From the NCBI GenBank assembly GCA_035495855.1, contig DATJFD010000086.1, positions 1 through 5,582 of the forward strand: a DNA stretch of 5,582 nt. Direction: 5' to 3'. A program made the position numbers and the translations under genes. This document shows, in pieces, positions 1 to 4,062 of the stretch; position 1 is the first letter of the stretch, and every line of letters starts with the position of its first letter. Source of the DNA: JAHFIW01 sp035495855 (GTDB taxonomy: Bacteria > Patescibacteriota > Patescibacteriia > SG8-24). The notes beneath the pieces were generated by a model. It saw only the letters and a list, made by a program, of their open reading frames with translations, was not told the origin of the DNA and searched no databases.

Positions 1-1
1 G

Positions 2-496
2 CTCGTCGTCGCGCGCACGCCCGCGGCCTTCGCCAACCTCAAATCGCAGTTCCAGTCGCACGTCGTGAAGAAGGAATACGCCGTGCTCATCGACGGCGAA
101 CCGCCGCAGGACGAGGGCACCATCAGGCTGGCCATCGGACGGTCATCGTCCGGCGGCAAGATGGCCGCGCGCCCCATGTCCGGCGAGGACGACAAGGACG
201 CCGTGACCCATTACCGCATCGACGAGAAGTTCCCCGTCGCCACGCTCCTCACCGTGCGCACCGAGACCGGCCGCACGCACCAGATCAGGGCGCATTTCCA
301 CGCGCTCGGCTGCCCGGTGGTCGGCGACACGCTCTACGGTTTGCGCCGGCCGAAGCGCCTCCCCTCCCCGCGGCTGTTCCTCCACGCCAAGACGCTCGCG
401 TTCACGCATCCGACCAAAGACGAACCTCTGGAGTTCCATTCGCCGCTGCCCGCGGTACTGCAGCTCGTCTTGGAGAAGCTCAGGGGCAAAGGTTGA
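2..496 (+). CDS. RluA-family 23S rRNA/tRNA pseudouridine synthase, C-terminal part
   Basis: This enzyme family converts uridine to pseudouridine in structured RNA, usually 23S rRNA. The frame is open from the first bases of the window (LVVARTPAAFANLK...), so the gene begins upstream and 164 residues are visible. The family's catalytic-Asp motif (HRLDxDTSG) normally lies just before the LVVA segment, so it should sit immediately outside the window. Visible family hallmarks are KKEYAVLIDG near residue 23, the GTIRLAIGR segment, VTHYRI, the strongly conserved ETGRTHQIRAHFHALGCPVVGDTLYG core, and FLHAKTLAFTHP followed by the E-F-x-x-PLP ending. The GTG at 65 is internal and not the true start. 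Length and ending look complete, with no frameshift. The exact subfamily (RluA, RluC or RluD) and target base cannot be decided from this fragment. Confidence 0.93.
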   Translation, partial: LVVARTPAAFANLKSQFQSHVVKKEYAVLIDGEPPQDEGTIRLAIGRSSSGGKMAARPMSGEDDKDAVTHYRIDEKFPVATLLTVRTETGRTHQIRAHFHALGCPVVGDTLYGLRRPKRLPSPRLFLHAKTLAFTHPTKDEPLEFHSPLPAVLQLVLEKLRGKG

Positions 497-502
497 AAGG
501 AG

Positions 503-546
503 AAAAGGGGTAAAGTCCTCTACCCCTCTCCCCCTCTACCCCTTTT
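503..546 (+). terminator. Terminator-like hairpin between the pseudouridine synthase and kinase genes
   Basis: Ten bases at 503-512 (AAAAGGGGTA) are perfectly complementary to 537-546 (TACCCCTTTT), with a 24-base loop. The A-tract, G/C and T-tract order resembles an intrinsic terminator that can act in either direction. The hairpin starts 7 bases after the upstream stop codon and ends 11 bases before the kinase ATG. The stem is modest, the loop is long and most of the T-tract lies inside the stem, so termination may be weak or conditional. Confidence 0.4.
517..543 (+). repeat. Short direct repeat in the kinase leader
   Basis: The 11-mer CCTCTACCCCT occurs at 517-527 and again at 533-543, 16 bases apart, inside an almost pure pyrimidine tract. 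Each copy can pair with the same purine arm around 506-512, giving two mutually exclusive hairpins. The near copy gives about 7 bp with an 8-base loop and the far copy about 10 bp. This is read directly from the sequence. Any regulatory role is inference. Confidence 0.6.
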
Positions 547-557
547 TCCCTTCATCC

Positions 558-1178
558 ATGTTGATCACCATCTCCGGCCTGTCCGGCTCCGGAAAATCGA
601 CCGCGGCGAAGGGTCTCTCCGAGAGGCTCGGGATCCCCACGGTCGACATCGGCAAGATCTTCCGGGCGATGGCGAAGAAGCACGGCATGGACGTGGTGGA
701 GTTCGGCAGGTACGTCGAAGAGCATCCGGAGATCGACCGTCAGCTGGACGCCGCCATGGTCCGGAAGGCGAAAAGGAGCGGCGACCTCATCCTCCAGGGG
801 AGGCTGGCCGGCCTCATGACCGCCAAAGAGGGCCTTCCGGCCGTCCGTATCTGGATCACCGCCTCGGCCAGGGTCCGTGCGTCCCGGGTCGCCCGGCGCC
901 AGGGGGTCGCCTTCAAGAAGGCGATGGCCGAAATAAGCCGGAGGGACCGGGACAACCAGGACCGGTACCGGCAGACCTACGGTCTTGACTTGAACGACCT
1001 GTCCGTCTATGATATCGTCGTTCGAACGGACAACCTCACCCTAGAGGAGGTTGTCTCTTGTTTAGTCAAAGAACTCTCGCACGTATGGCCGAAGAGACGA
1101 AGAACGCCGCTTCCGACGCGGAAAACCAGGCCCCGGCCGAGCAGGCCGCGGAAGCTTCGGCGCCCGCGGAACCGGTGA
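558..1178 (+). CDS. cmk: Cytidylate kinase, archaeal-type (CmkB-like), with atypical basic tail
   Basis: The enzyme phosphorylates CMP/dCMP with ATP in cytosolic pyrimidine metabolism. The 206-residue product opens directly into a Walker A P-loop, G7-LSGSGKST-15. It then shows TVDIGKIFR (about 28-36, NMP-binding side), the GRLAG motif (81-85), KIW-like VRIWITASARVRASRVARRQG (about 96-116), and an Arg-rich lid plus RY..TYGLDLNDLSVYDIVVRTDNLTLEEVV (128-166). These fit the short archaeal/CPR cytidylate kinases better than bacterial Cmk of about 225 residues. The family normally ends near residue 173 (LVKEL). Here the frame runs on for about 33 residues, half of them Lys/Arg with many Pro, entirely within the start of the L19 gene. 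That tail may come from a lost stop codon, a sequencing frameshift or a real extension. ATG 558 is the natural start because the P-loop begins 7 residues in. No Shine-Dalgarno sequence precedes it, only a pyrimidine tract. The specificity call for CMP over other small NMP kinases rests on family resemblance. Confidence 0.88.
   Translation: MLITISGLSGSGKSTAAKGLSERLGIPTVDIGKIFRAMAKKHGMDVVEFGRYVEEHPEIDRQLDAAMVRKAKRSGDLILQGRLAGLMTAKEGLPAVRIWITASARVRASRVARRQGVAFKKAMAEISRRDRDNQDRYRQTYGLDLNDLSVYDIVVRTDNLTLEEVVSCLVKELSHVWPKRRRTPLPTRKTRPRPSRPRKLRRPRNR
1044..1050 (+). promoter_or_regulatory. Strong Shine-Dalgarno-like site before the L19 reading frame
   Basis: GAGGAGG lies 7 bases before the in-frame TTG at 1058 but 34 bases before the ATG at 1085, so as a ribosome-binding site it would favour the TTG start. 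Caution: the same bases encode LEEV of the kinase, a segment conserved in that family, so the match may be coincidental. A second purine-rich stretch, GAGGTGG at 1184-1190, precedes a third in-frame candidate, ATG 1196, where the conserved L19 domain begins. Confidence 0.4.
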
Positions 1179-1510
1179 AGGCTGAGGTGGCCAAGATGGA
1201 CGACATCAAGCCTGGCATGGTCATCCGGGTCCACCAGAAGATCAAGGAGACCACCCCGAAGGGCGATGAGCGCGAGCGCATCCAGATCTTCGAGGGGACG
1301 GTCATCGCCATGAAGGGCAAGGACGCCAAGTCCAGGACCGTCACCGTCCGCAAGGTCGCGAGCGGCGTGGGCGTGGAGAGGATCTTCCCCATGGGCTCGC
1401 CCTCGATCGCCAAGTTCGAGGTCGTGAAGCAGTACGACACGCACCGGGCGAAGCTGTACTACCTCCGGACGCACAAGAAGAGCCTGAAGGAAAAGGCCGT
1501 CAAGAAGTAA
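1085..1510 (+). CDS. rplS: Ribosomal protein L19 (bL19) with acidic, Ala-rich N-terminal extension
   Basis: L19 is a component of the large ribosomal subunit near the 30S-50S interface. From the ATG at 1085 the product has 141 residues, against about 115 for typical bacterial L19. The first 37 or so are a low-complexity Ala/Glu/Pro stretch (MAEETKNAASDAENQ...), probably disordered. The conserved domain follows: MDDIKPGMVIRVHQKIKE, RIQIFEGTVIAMKG, TVTVRKVASGVGVERIFP, and AKLYYLRTHKKSLKEKAVKK at the C-terminus. Start choice is uncertain. TTG 1058 has the best ribosome-binding site, ATG 1085 gives the most natural protein, and ATG 1196 would remove the overlap with the kinase gene and give a product of about 104 residues. 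I prefer 1085 because N-terminal extensions of this kind are, as I recall, common in CPR L19. The gene overlaps the kinase frame, so the two are probably co-transcribed. A strong terminator follows the stop codon. Confidence 0.95.
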   Translation: MAEETKNAASDAENQAPAEQAAEASAPAEPVKAEVAKMDDIKPGMVIRVHQKIKETTPKGDERERIQIFEGTVIAMKGKDAKSRTVTVRKVASGVGVERIFPMGSPSIAKFEVVKQYDTHRAKLYYLRTHKKSLKEKAVKK

Positions 1511-1515
1511 GCAAG

Positions 1516-1546
1516 AAGACCCGCCGCACGGCGGGTCTTTTGTTTT
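1516..1546 (+). terminator. Intrinsic terminator after rplS
   Basis: The arms 1516-1525 (AAGACCCGCC) and 1530-1539 (GGCGGGTCTT) pair perfectly around a GCAC tetraloop and are followed by a T-rich tail, TTTTGTTTT. The hairpin begins 5 bases after the L19 stop codon and closes the kinase-L19 transcription unit. Confidence 0.93.
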
Positions 1547-1630
1547 CATTTCGGGAGACTCATCTCATGGAGCCGGCCGTCCGGTCAGGCCTCCGTCTAT
1601 GCAAGATGACAGGCGGCGGAAGAGAGGGGC

Positions 1631-1724
1631 ACAGCAAGGAAATCCGGCCCCGAATTTGAGGCATGTCCCCGTCTCGAACCGGCCGGATTTCTCGAAAGAT
1701 CTCTAAACTCTGCTTCGGTGGTGC
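1631..1724 (+). repeat. ~94-base hairpin element, copy 1
   Basis: This copy matches the reverse complement of 1882-1972 closely at both ends. The shared left end reads ACARCAARGAAATCCGG. The shared right part contains CCGGATTTCTCG, GATCT and GCTTCGRTGGTGC. Differences are mostly transitions, and the middle is more diverged. Within the copy, 1639-1649 and 1681-1691 are a perfect 11-bp inverted repeat (GAAATCCGGCC) around a 31-base interior. No open reading frame or transposase is present. Confidence 0.75.
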
Positions 1725-1739
1725 CTATTTTTTTGGATT

Positions 1740-1762
1740 GCTGAAACAAGTTCAGCATGACA
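1740..1762 (+). repeat. Small hairpin with TCAGCATGACA repeat
   Basis: GCTGAA (1740-1745) and TTCAGC (1751-1756) form a 6-bp hairpin with a 5-base loop. The 11-mer TCAGCATGACA at 1752-1762 recurs at 1831-1841, each time beside a REP-like palindrome. It is probably part of the same composite repeat. Confidence 0.55.
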
Positions 1763-1768
1763 AAGGAT

Positions 1769-1799
1769 TTCTGGACCCCGCATCAAGTGCGGGGTGACA
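1769..1799 (+). repeat. REP-like palindrome, copy A
   Basis: This is an imperfect palindrome, with ACCCCGCA (1775-1782) pairing with TGCGGGGT (1788-1795) around TCAAG, flanked by TTCTGG and GACA. Seven T bases follow at 1800-1806. The TTCTGGACCCC...GGGGTGACA pattern resembles repetitive extragenic palindromes found in many bacteria. Copy B at 1848-1879 has the same ends in the opposite orientation. Confidence 0.8.
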
Positions 1800-1830
1800 T
1801 TTTTTTGCTTCCTGGATGTTTGTTACATGG

Positions 1831-1841
1831 TCAGCATGACA
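1831..1841 (+). repeat. Second TCAGCATGACA copy
   Basis: This is an exact repeat of the 11-mer at 1752-1762, lying 6 bases before REP-like copy B. Here the GCTGAA arm of the hairpin is missing. Confidence 0.5.
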
Positions 1842-1847
1842 ATAAAT

Positions 1848-1879
1848 TGTCACCCCGGGCCGAGACCCGGGGTCCAGAA
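1848..1879 (-). repeat. REP-like palindrome, copy B (inverted)
   Basis: Read on the minus strand it begins TTCTGGACCCC and ends GGGGTGACAA, like copy A. The stem is ACCCCGGG (1852-1859) with CCCGGGGT (1866-1873) around a 6-base loop. The three inner base pairs differ from copy A (GGG/CCC here, GCA/TGC there), yet pairing is kept on both sides. That is compensatory change, which points to selection for the hairpin or to gene conversion between arms. Confidence 0.8.
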
Positions 1880-1881
1880 CC

Positions 1882-1972
1882 GCACCATCGAAGCCTCTTC
1901 TAAGATCCTGCGAGAAATCCGGCCCGGCGAGATGCGGCAGCTTCATCACTTGGGGCCGGATTTCTTTGTTGT
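1882..1972 (-). repeat. ~91-base hairpin element, copy 2 (inverted)
   Basis: This is the inverted partner of 1631-1724. The arms 1914-1925 (GAAATCCGGCCC) and 1953-1964 (GGGCCGGATTTC) are a perfect 12-bp inverted repeat with a 27-base interior. On the plus strand the hairpin is followed by TTTGTTGTT and so resembles a weak terminator. The two copies sit outside the two REP-like palindromes, giving a nested inverted layout. Confidence 0.75.
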
Positions 1973-1978
1973 TATATA
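1950..1978 (+). promoter_or_regulatory. Weak candidate promoter before the structured element
   Basis: TATATA at 1973-1978 could act as a -10 box, with a poor -35 (TTGGGG, 1950-1955) at a spacing of 17 bases. Transcription would begin near 1985, just before the paired region at 1989. The -35 lies in the hairpin arm of repeat copy 2. AT-rich sequence is rare here, so the TATATA run stands out, but the evidence is thin. Confidence 0.25.
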
Positions 1979-1984
1979 TCCGGG

Positions 1985-2158
1985 GAACATGTTGCCGAGA
2001 ACGGAGGACGGCGGGATATGGCTTTCGGCGGGTAAACCCGAGTTTCTACGAGGGCTCGGCCGAAGGCCGAGCCGCCGAAAGCCGTGTCCCGCCGGCCGGC
2101 AATGTAGCTCAGCTTATGACGACCAAACAAAAGAGCGGGCCGGAGCCCGCTCTTTTTT
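1985..2158 (+). ncRNA. Candidate structured small RNA ending in an intrinsic terminator
   Basis: The core folds as nested stems. The outer stem is 1989-1997 with 2097-2105 (9 bp including two G-T pairs). Next come an 11/2-base internal loop and a 23-bp stem, 2009-2031 with 2072-2094, in which the only non-Watson-Crick positions are two G-U wobbles. Inside it is a hairpin of GGCTCGGCC (2053-2061) with GGCCGAGCC (2065-2073) around GAA. The two inner stems share bases 2072-2073, so one must shorten slightly. A strong terminator follows at 2129-2158. Wobble pairs that keep the stem intact suggest RNA-level constraint. I do not recognise it as 6S RNA, tmRNA, SRP RNA or RNase P RNA. It could equally be a DNA-level inverted repeat left by a mobile element. 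Confidence 0.35.
2129..2158. terminator. Bidirectional intrinsic terminator
   Basis: A perfect 12-bp stem, AAAAGAGCGGGC (2129-2140) with GCCCGCTCTTTT (2145-2156), closes a CGGA tetraloop. The plus strand has six T bases at 2153-2158. On the minus strand the stem ends in TTTTGTTT. It begins 5 bases after the propeller-gene stop codon on the minus strand, so it ends that transcript, and it can also stop plus-strand transcription from the structured region. Confidence 0.93.
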
Positions 2159-2163
2159 CTCTC

Positions 2164-3897
2164 TTAATTGGTCATCGCTGCGTAATACTTGCCGTACTCG
2201 TTGATCGGCGAACCGATCGTGTAGTCGGCGAGCATGCCGTCGTTCACGATGTCGACCTGCTGTTTCCAGTAAGGGCCGAACACCGACAGGACCACGGACT
2301 CGCTCGTCACCCAGTGCAGCGAGCCGTCCTTGCCGACCGCGTAGACCTTGGGGGACGACGCGGCCTTGAGGAGGCGCGAACCGGGGCGATAGAGGACGTT
2401 GCCGCCGAGGGGCATCGCGGAGAGCGACGCGTTCGAGAGCGTCTCGACGGTGTCGAAGTCGCGGAACCAGCTGAAGTACTGGCTTTCGCCCGCGAACACG
2501 TAGCGCTTGCCGTCGGCCGCCGCGAGATAGACCGCGTTGCTGCCGGAACCCTTCACGAGATGGCCGGTGAACGACCGGGCGCCGTACGCGGTCTTCACGA
2601 GCACCGGGGTGGTCGCGAACTTGAGCGTCTGGCTGCCGGCCCTGCCTTCGATCCAGGCGATGTCGCCGTTCTTCACGTCGAGGGACGAGGTTTCGACCGA
2701 GGACGGGATGGTGACGGCCTTGCCGCCGGTCCAGGTCACGAGGCCTCCGCCCACGCGGGCGCCAGCGGCCGCGCCGCCGTCGGCGTCGAACCTGTCGAGG
2801 ATGACCGCGTCGAGCGTAATGAAATCCTCATGGCCGTCGGCCGCGTGGAACACGATGGGCGTGTTCGCGTCGGGCTCGCGGTGGCGGACGTAGCCGCCGT
2901 CCATGTAGCGGACCTTGGTCGGAACGGGCTTGCGGTACACGTTCGTGACCAGCGAGCCGGCGATCTCCATCAGCTGGGACTTCTCCGAGAGCTTGGTGTA
3001 CAGGAGGTCGGTGACGTTGAGGATGATCTTGCCGTCGTCCATGTCCTCAAGGCGCGTGACCATGGGAGGGACGTCGCGCTGGATGAGCATGATCGACTTG
3101 GCGCCGCCCACGGAAACGTAGATCTCGCGCTTGTCGTAGGACCACTGCTTGGTCGAATACTCCCAGGCGGCGCTGCCCTTGCCGTCCGTGACGAAGTAGC
3201 CGGGGATGGCGCGATCGTCGCCCTTGCCCACGGGTCCGGAGGCGAGGCCGCCGTTCACGAACACGCGGAACCAGTCCTCGTTCGGGCGCTTGTTGAGCCA
3301 GAACAGGTTCGAACCGGAGAAGGCGTAGTCGAGGACGGGCCAGGAATCCACCAGGCGCATGCCGAAGCGGTCCTTGACCATCAGGTTGTACTGCGAGCCC
3401 GAAGGCTGGCTGGTCCAGGCGACGCGGCCGTTCGAGACGATCGGGTGGCGGTCGTCGTAGGAGTTGTCGGACACCTTCTTCACGGACTCGCCGTCGAAGG
3501 CGTAGATCTCGCGGTCGTTGCCGTCGTTCATGGTCCAGACGACCATGCCGTCGGCGACGTCGAAGTTGCCGGTCACGGCGTCGTAGAAGCCGTTTCCGTC
3601 GTCCTTCCAGTCGTTCTTGTCGAACGCTGCGAGGGTGCGGATCTGCGCGCCGTCATAGGCGTAGAGCTTCCGCTGCGTGCCGGACGTTTCCGTCCAGGCG
3701 ACGAGGTGCTTGTCGGCCTTATAGGCCTCGATGCGGACGTCGCCCGCATCCCTGGCAAGCGTGGTGATGACCCACGGGTCGGTGTCGGTCGACACCGGCG
3801 CGGTCTCGGCGCCGAGGGCGCGGACCGGGGCCACGAGGGTGGCAGCGAGGACGGCCGCTGCCGTTACCTTCGCCACATAAAGAGTGGTGTGTCGCAT
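2164..3897 (-). CDS. Secreted beta-propeller protein with duplicated CPR-type C-terminal domain
   Basis: The role is unknown; this is probably an exported or cell-surface protein. From ATG 3897 the product has 577 residues. It opens with a signal peptide: MRHTTLYVAK, a hydrophobic core VTAAAVLAATLVAPV, and a likely cut after ALGA (residue 30). Residues about 45-430 show short repeats centred on an A/V-x-W strand (near 67, 119, 159, 198, 243, 387 and 413) and phrases such as REIYAFDG and RKLYAYDG, as in TolB/PD40-like beta-propellers. Residues about 447-506 and 509-565 are two related units (LVKGSGS..VYLAAADGKRYVF and LLKAASS..VYAVGKDGSLHWV), each followed by F and a late Gly turn. I recall this module from many Parcubacteria secreted proteins, but no function is known to me. 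ATG 3897 has AAGG 7 bases upstream. ATG 3918 lacks any such site, would lie only about 8 bases after the predicted transcript start, and would add seven residues before the signal peptide. Its own promoter and terminator make it a single-gene unit. No catalytic motif or sortase signal is visible. Confidence 0.9.
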   Translation of the reverse strand: MRHTTLYVAKVTAAAVLAATLVAPVRALGAETAPVSTDTDPWVITTLARDAGDVRIEAYKADKHLVAWTETSGTQRKLYAYDGAQIRTLAAFDKNDWKDDGNGFYDAVTGNFDVADGMVVWTMNDGNDREIYAFDGESVKKVSDNSYDDRHPIVSNGRVAWTSQPSGSQYNLMVKDRFGMRLVDSWPVLDYAFSGSNLFWLNKRPNEDWFRVFVNGGLASGPVGKGDDRAIPGYFVTDGKGSAAWEYSTKQWSYDKREIYVSVGGAKSIMLIQRDVPPMVTRLEDMDDGKIILNVTDLLYTKLSEKSQLMEIAGSLVTNVYRKPVPTKVRYMDGGYVRHREPDANTPIVFHAADGHEDFITLDAVILDRFDADGGAAAGARVGGGLVTWTGGKAVTIPSSVETSSLDVKNGDIAWIEGRAGSQTLKFATTPVLVKTAYGARSFTGHLVKGSGSNAVYLAAADGKRYVFAGESQYFSWFRDFDTVETLSNASLSAMPLGGNVLYRPGSRLLKAASSPKVYAVGKDGSLHWVTSESVVLSVFGPYWKQQVDIVNDGMLADYTIGSPINEYGKYYAAMTN

Positions 3898-3904
3898 AGT
3901 CGTA

Positions 3905-3908
3905 CCTT
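3905..3908 (-). promoter_or_regulatory. Ribosome-binding site that decides the propeller start
   Basis: On the minus strand AAGG lies 7 bases before the ATG at 3897. No comparable site precedes the ATG at 3918. This supports the shorter protein, which begins directly with the signal peptide. Confidence 0.6.
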
Positions 3909-3932
3909 GATAGGTCATAAGAATGACCAGTT

Positions 3933-3961
3933 TCTATAGCATATTTTGGCCTGATTGTCAA
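3933..3961 (-). promoter_or_regulatory. Sigma-70 promoter of the propeller gene
   Basis: On the minus strand there is a consensus -35, TTGACA (3961-3956), a 17-base spacer and a -10, TATAGA (3938-3933). The -10 is preceded by TG one base upstream (TGCTATAGA), an extended -10 element. Transcription should start near 3926, giving a leader of about 29 bases before ATG 3897. This is by far the best promoter match in the window. Confidence 0.8.
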
Positions 3962-3975
3962 TCCCGCCTGACAAT
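3954..3975. promoter_or_regulatory. Inverted repeat overlapping the -35 box, possible operator
   Basis: ATTGTCA (3954-3960) and TGACAAT (3969-3975) are a perfect 7-bp inverted repeat with an 8-base spacer. One arm overlaps the TTGACA -35 box. The placement suits a repressor site, but the repeat is short and could be chance. No regulator gene is in the window. Confidence 0.35.
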
Positions 3976-4002
3976 ACCCTCCCCATCCCCGCCTTAAAAC
4001 CG

Positions 4003-4027
4003 AAAGGCCGGCTCACAAGCCGGCCTT
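4003..4027 (-). terminator. Intrinsic terminator after uvrA
   Basis: AAGGCCGGCT (4004-4013) and AGCCGGCCTT (4018-4027) pair over 10 bp around a 4-base loop. In the uvrA direction the hairpin begins about 34 bases after the stop codon and is followed by TTTCGGTTTT, an interrupted T-tract. It separates uvrA from the propeller gene promoter. Confidence 0.75.
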
Positions 4028-4033
4028 AAACCC

Positions 4034-4062
4034 TTTCGACCTTGGACTTTCGACTCTCGACT
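4034..4062. repeat. Short TTTCGAC tandem-like repeat at the uvrA 3' end
   Basis: TTTCGAC occurs at 4034-4040 and 4048-4054, 14 bases apart, and a partial copy, TCGACT, at 4057-4062 runs into the uvrA stop codon. It looks like a degenerate simple-sequence tract with no evident function. Confidence 0.5.

Larger units (their letters stand above)
1511..2163. other. 653-base gene-free but structure-rich intergenic region
   Basis: No reading frame here has protein-like composition. The ones that exist run through palindromes and give peptides such as CHPALDAGSR or CHPGPRPG, a familiar artefact of REP-like repeats. From left to right the region holds the rplS terminator, about 85 unremarkable bases (1547-1630), an element of about 90 bases, a short hairpin repeat, a REP-like palindrome, a second REP-like palindrome in the opposite orientation, an inverted second copy of the 90-base element, a promoter-like site, a long imperfect inverted repeat and a bidirectional terminator. 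It separates convergent genes, a common place for repeats to accumulate. Confidence 0.8.

Noticed and set aside
65..67. GTG at 65 as the start of the pseudouridine synthase
   Set aside because: The frame is open upstream to the window edge and already reads as conserved family sequence (LVVARTPAAFANLK), so this codon is internal.
1007..1549. Minus-strand open frames opposite rplS and the kinase (1007-1549, 1066-1440)
   Set aside because: They are shadow frames: Leu/Arg/His-rich composition with no domain, opposite an unmistakable L19.
1631..1972. CRISPR array or intact insertion sequence
   Set aside because: The repeats are inverted, few, unequal and not evenly spaced, and no transposase or Cas reading frame is present.
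2100..2120. tRNA-like sequence (TGTAGCTCAG resembles a tRNA D-arm)
   Set aside because: No acceptor stem, anticodon arm or T-arm (GGTTCRA) follows. The match ends after about ten bases and runs into the terminator.
1752..2204. Small open frames on both strands within the repeats (minus 1752-1949, plus 1794-2204)
   Set aside because: They are stitched from palindromes and encode phrases such as CHPALDAGSR and CHPGPRPG, a known artefact of REP-like repeats. No ribosome-binding site or conserved domain is visible.
1966..3939. A 657-codon open frame on the plus strand, antisense to the propeller gene
   Set aside because: Its product is a monotonous mix of Val, Asp, Arg, Gly, Ala and His typical of the complement of a GC-rich gene. 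It has no domain, and the opposite strand encodes a convincing secreted protein with its own promoter, start site and terminator.
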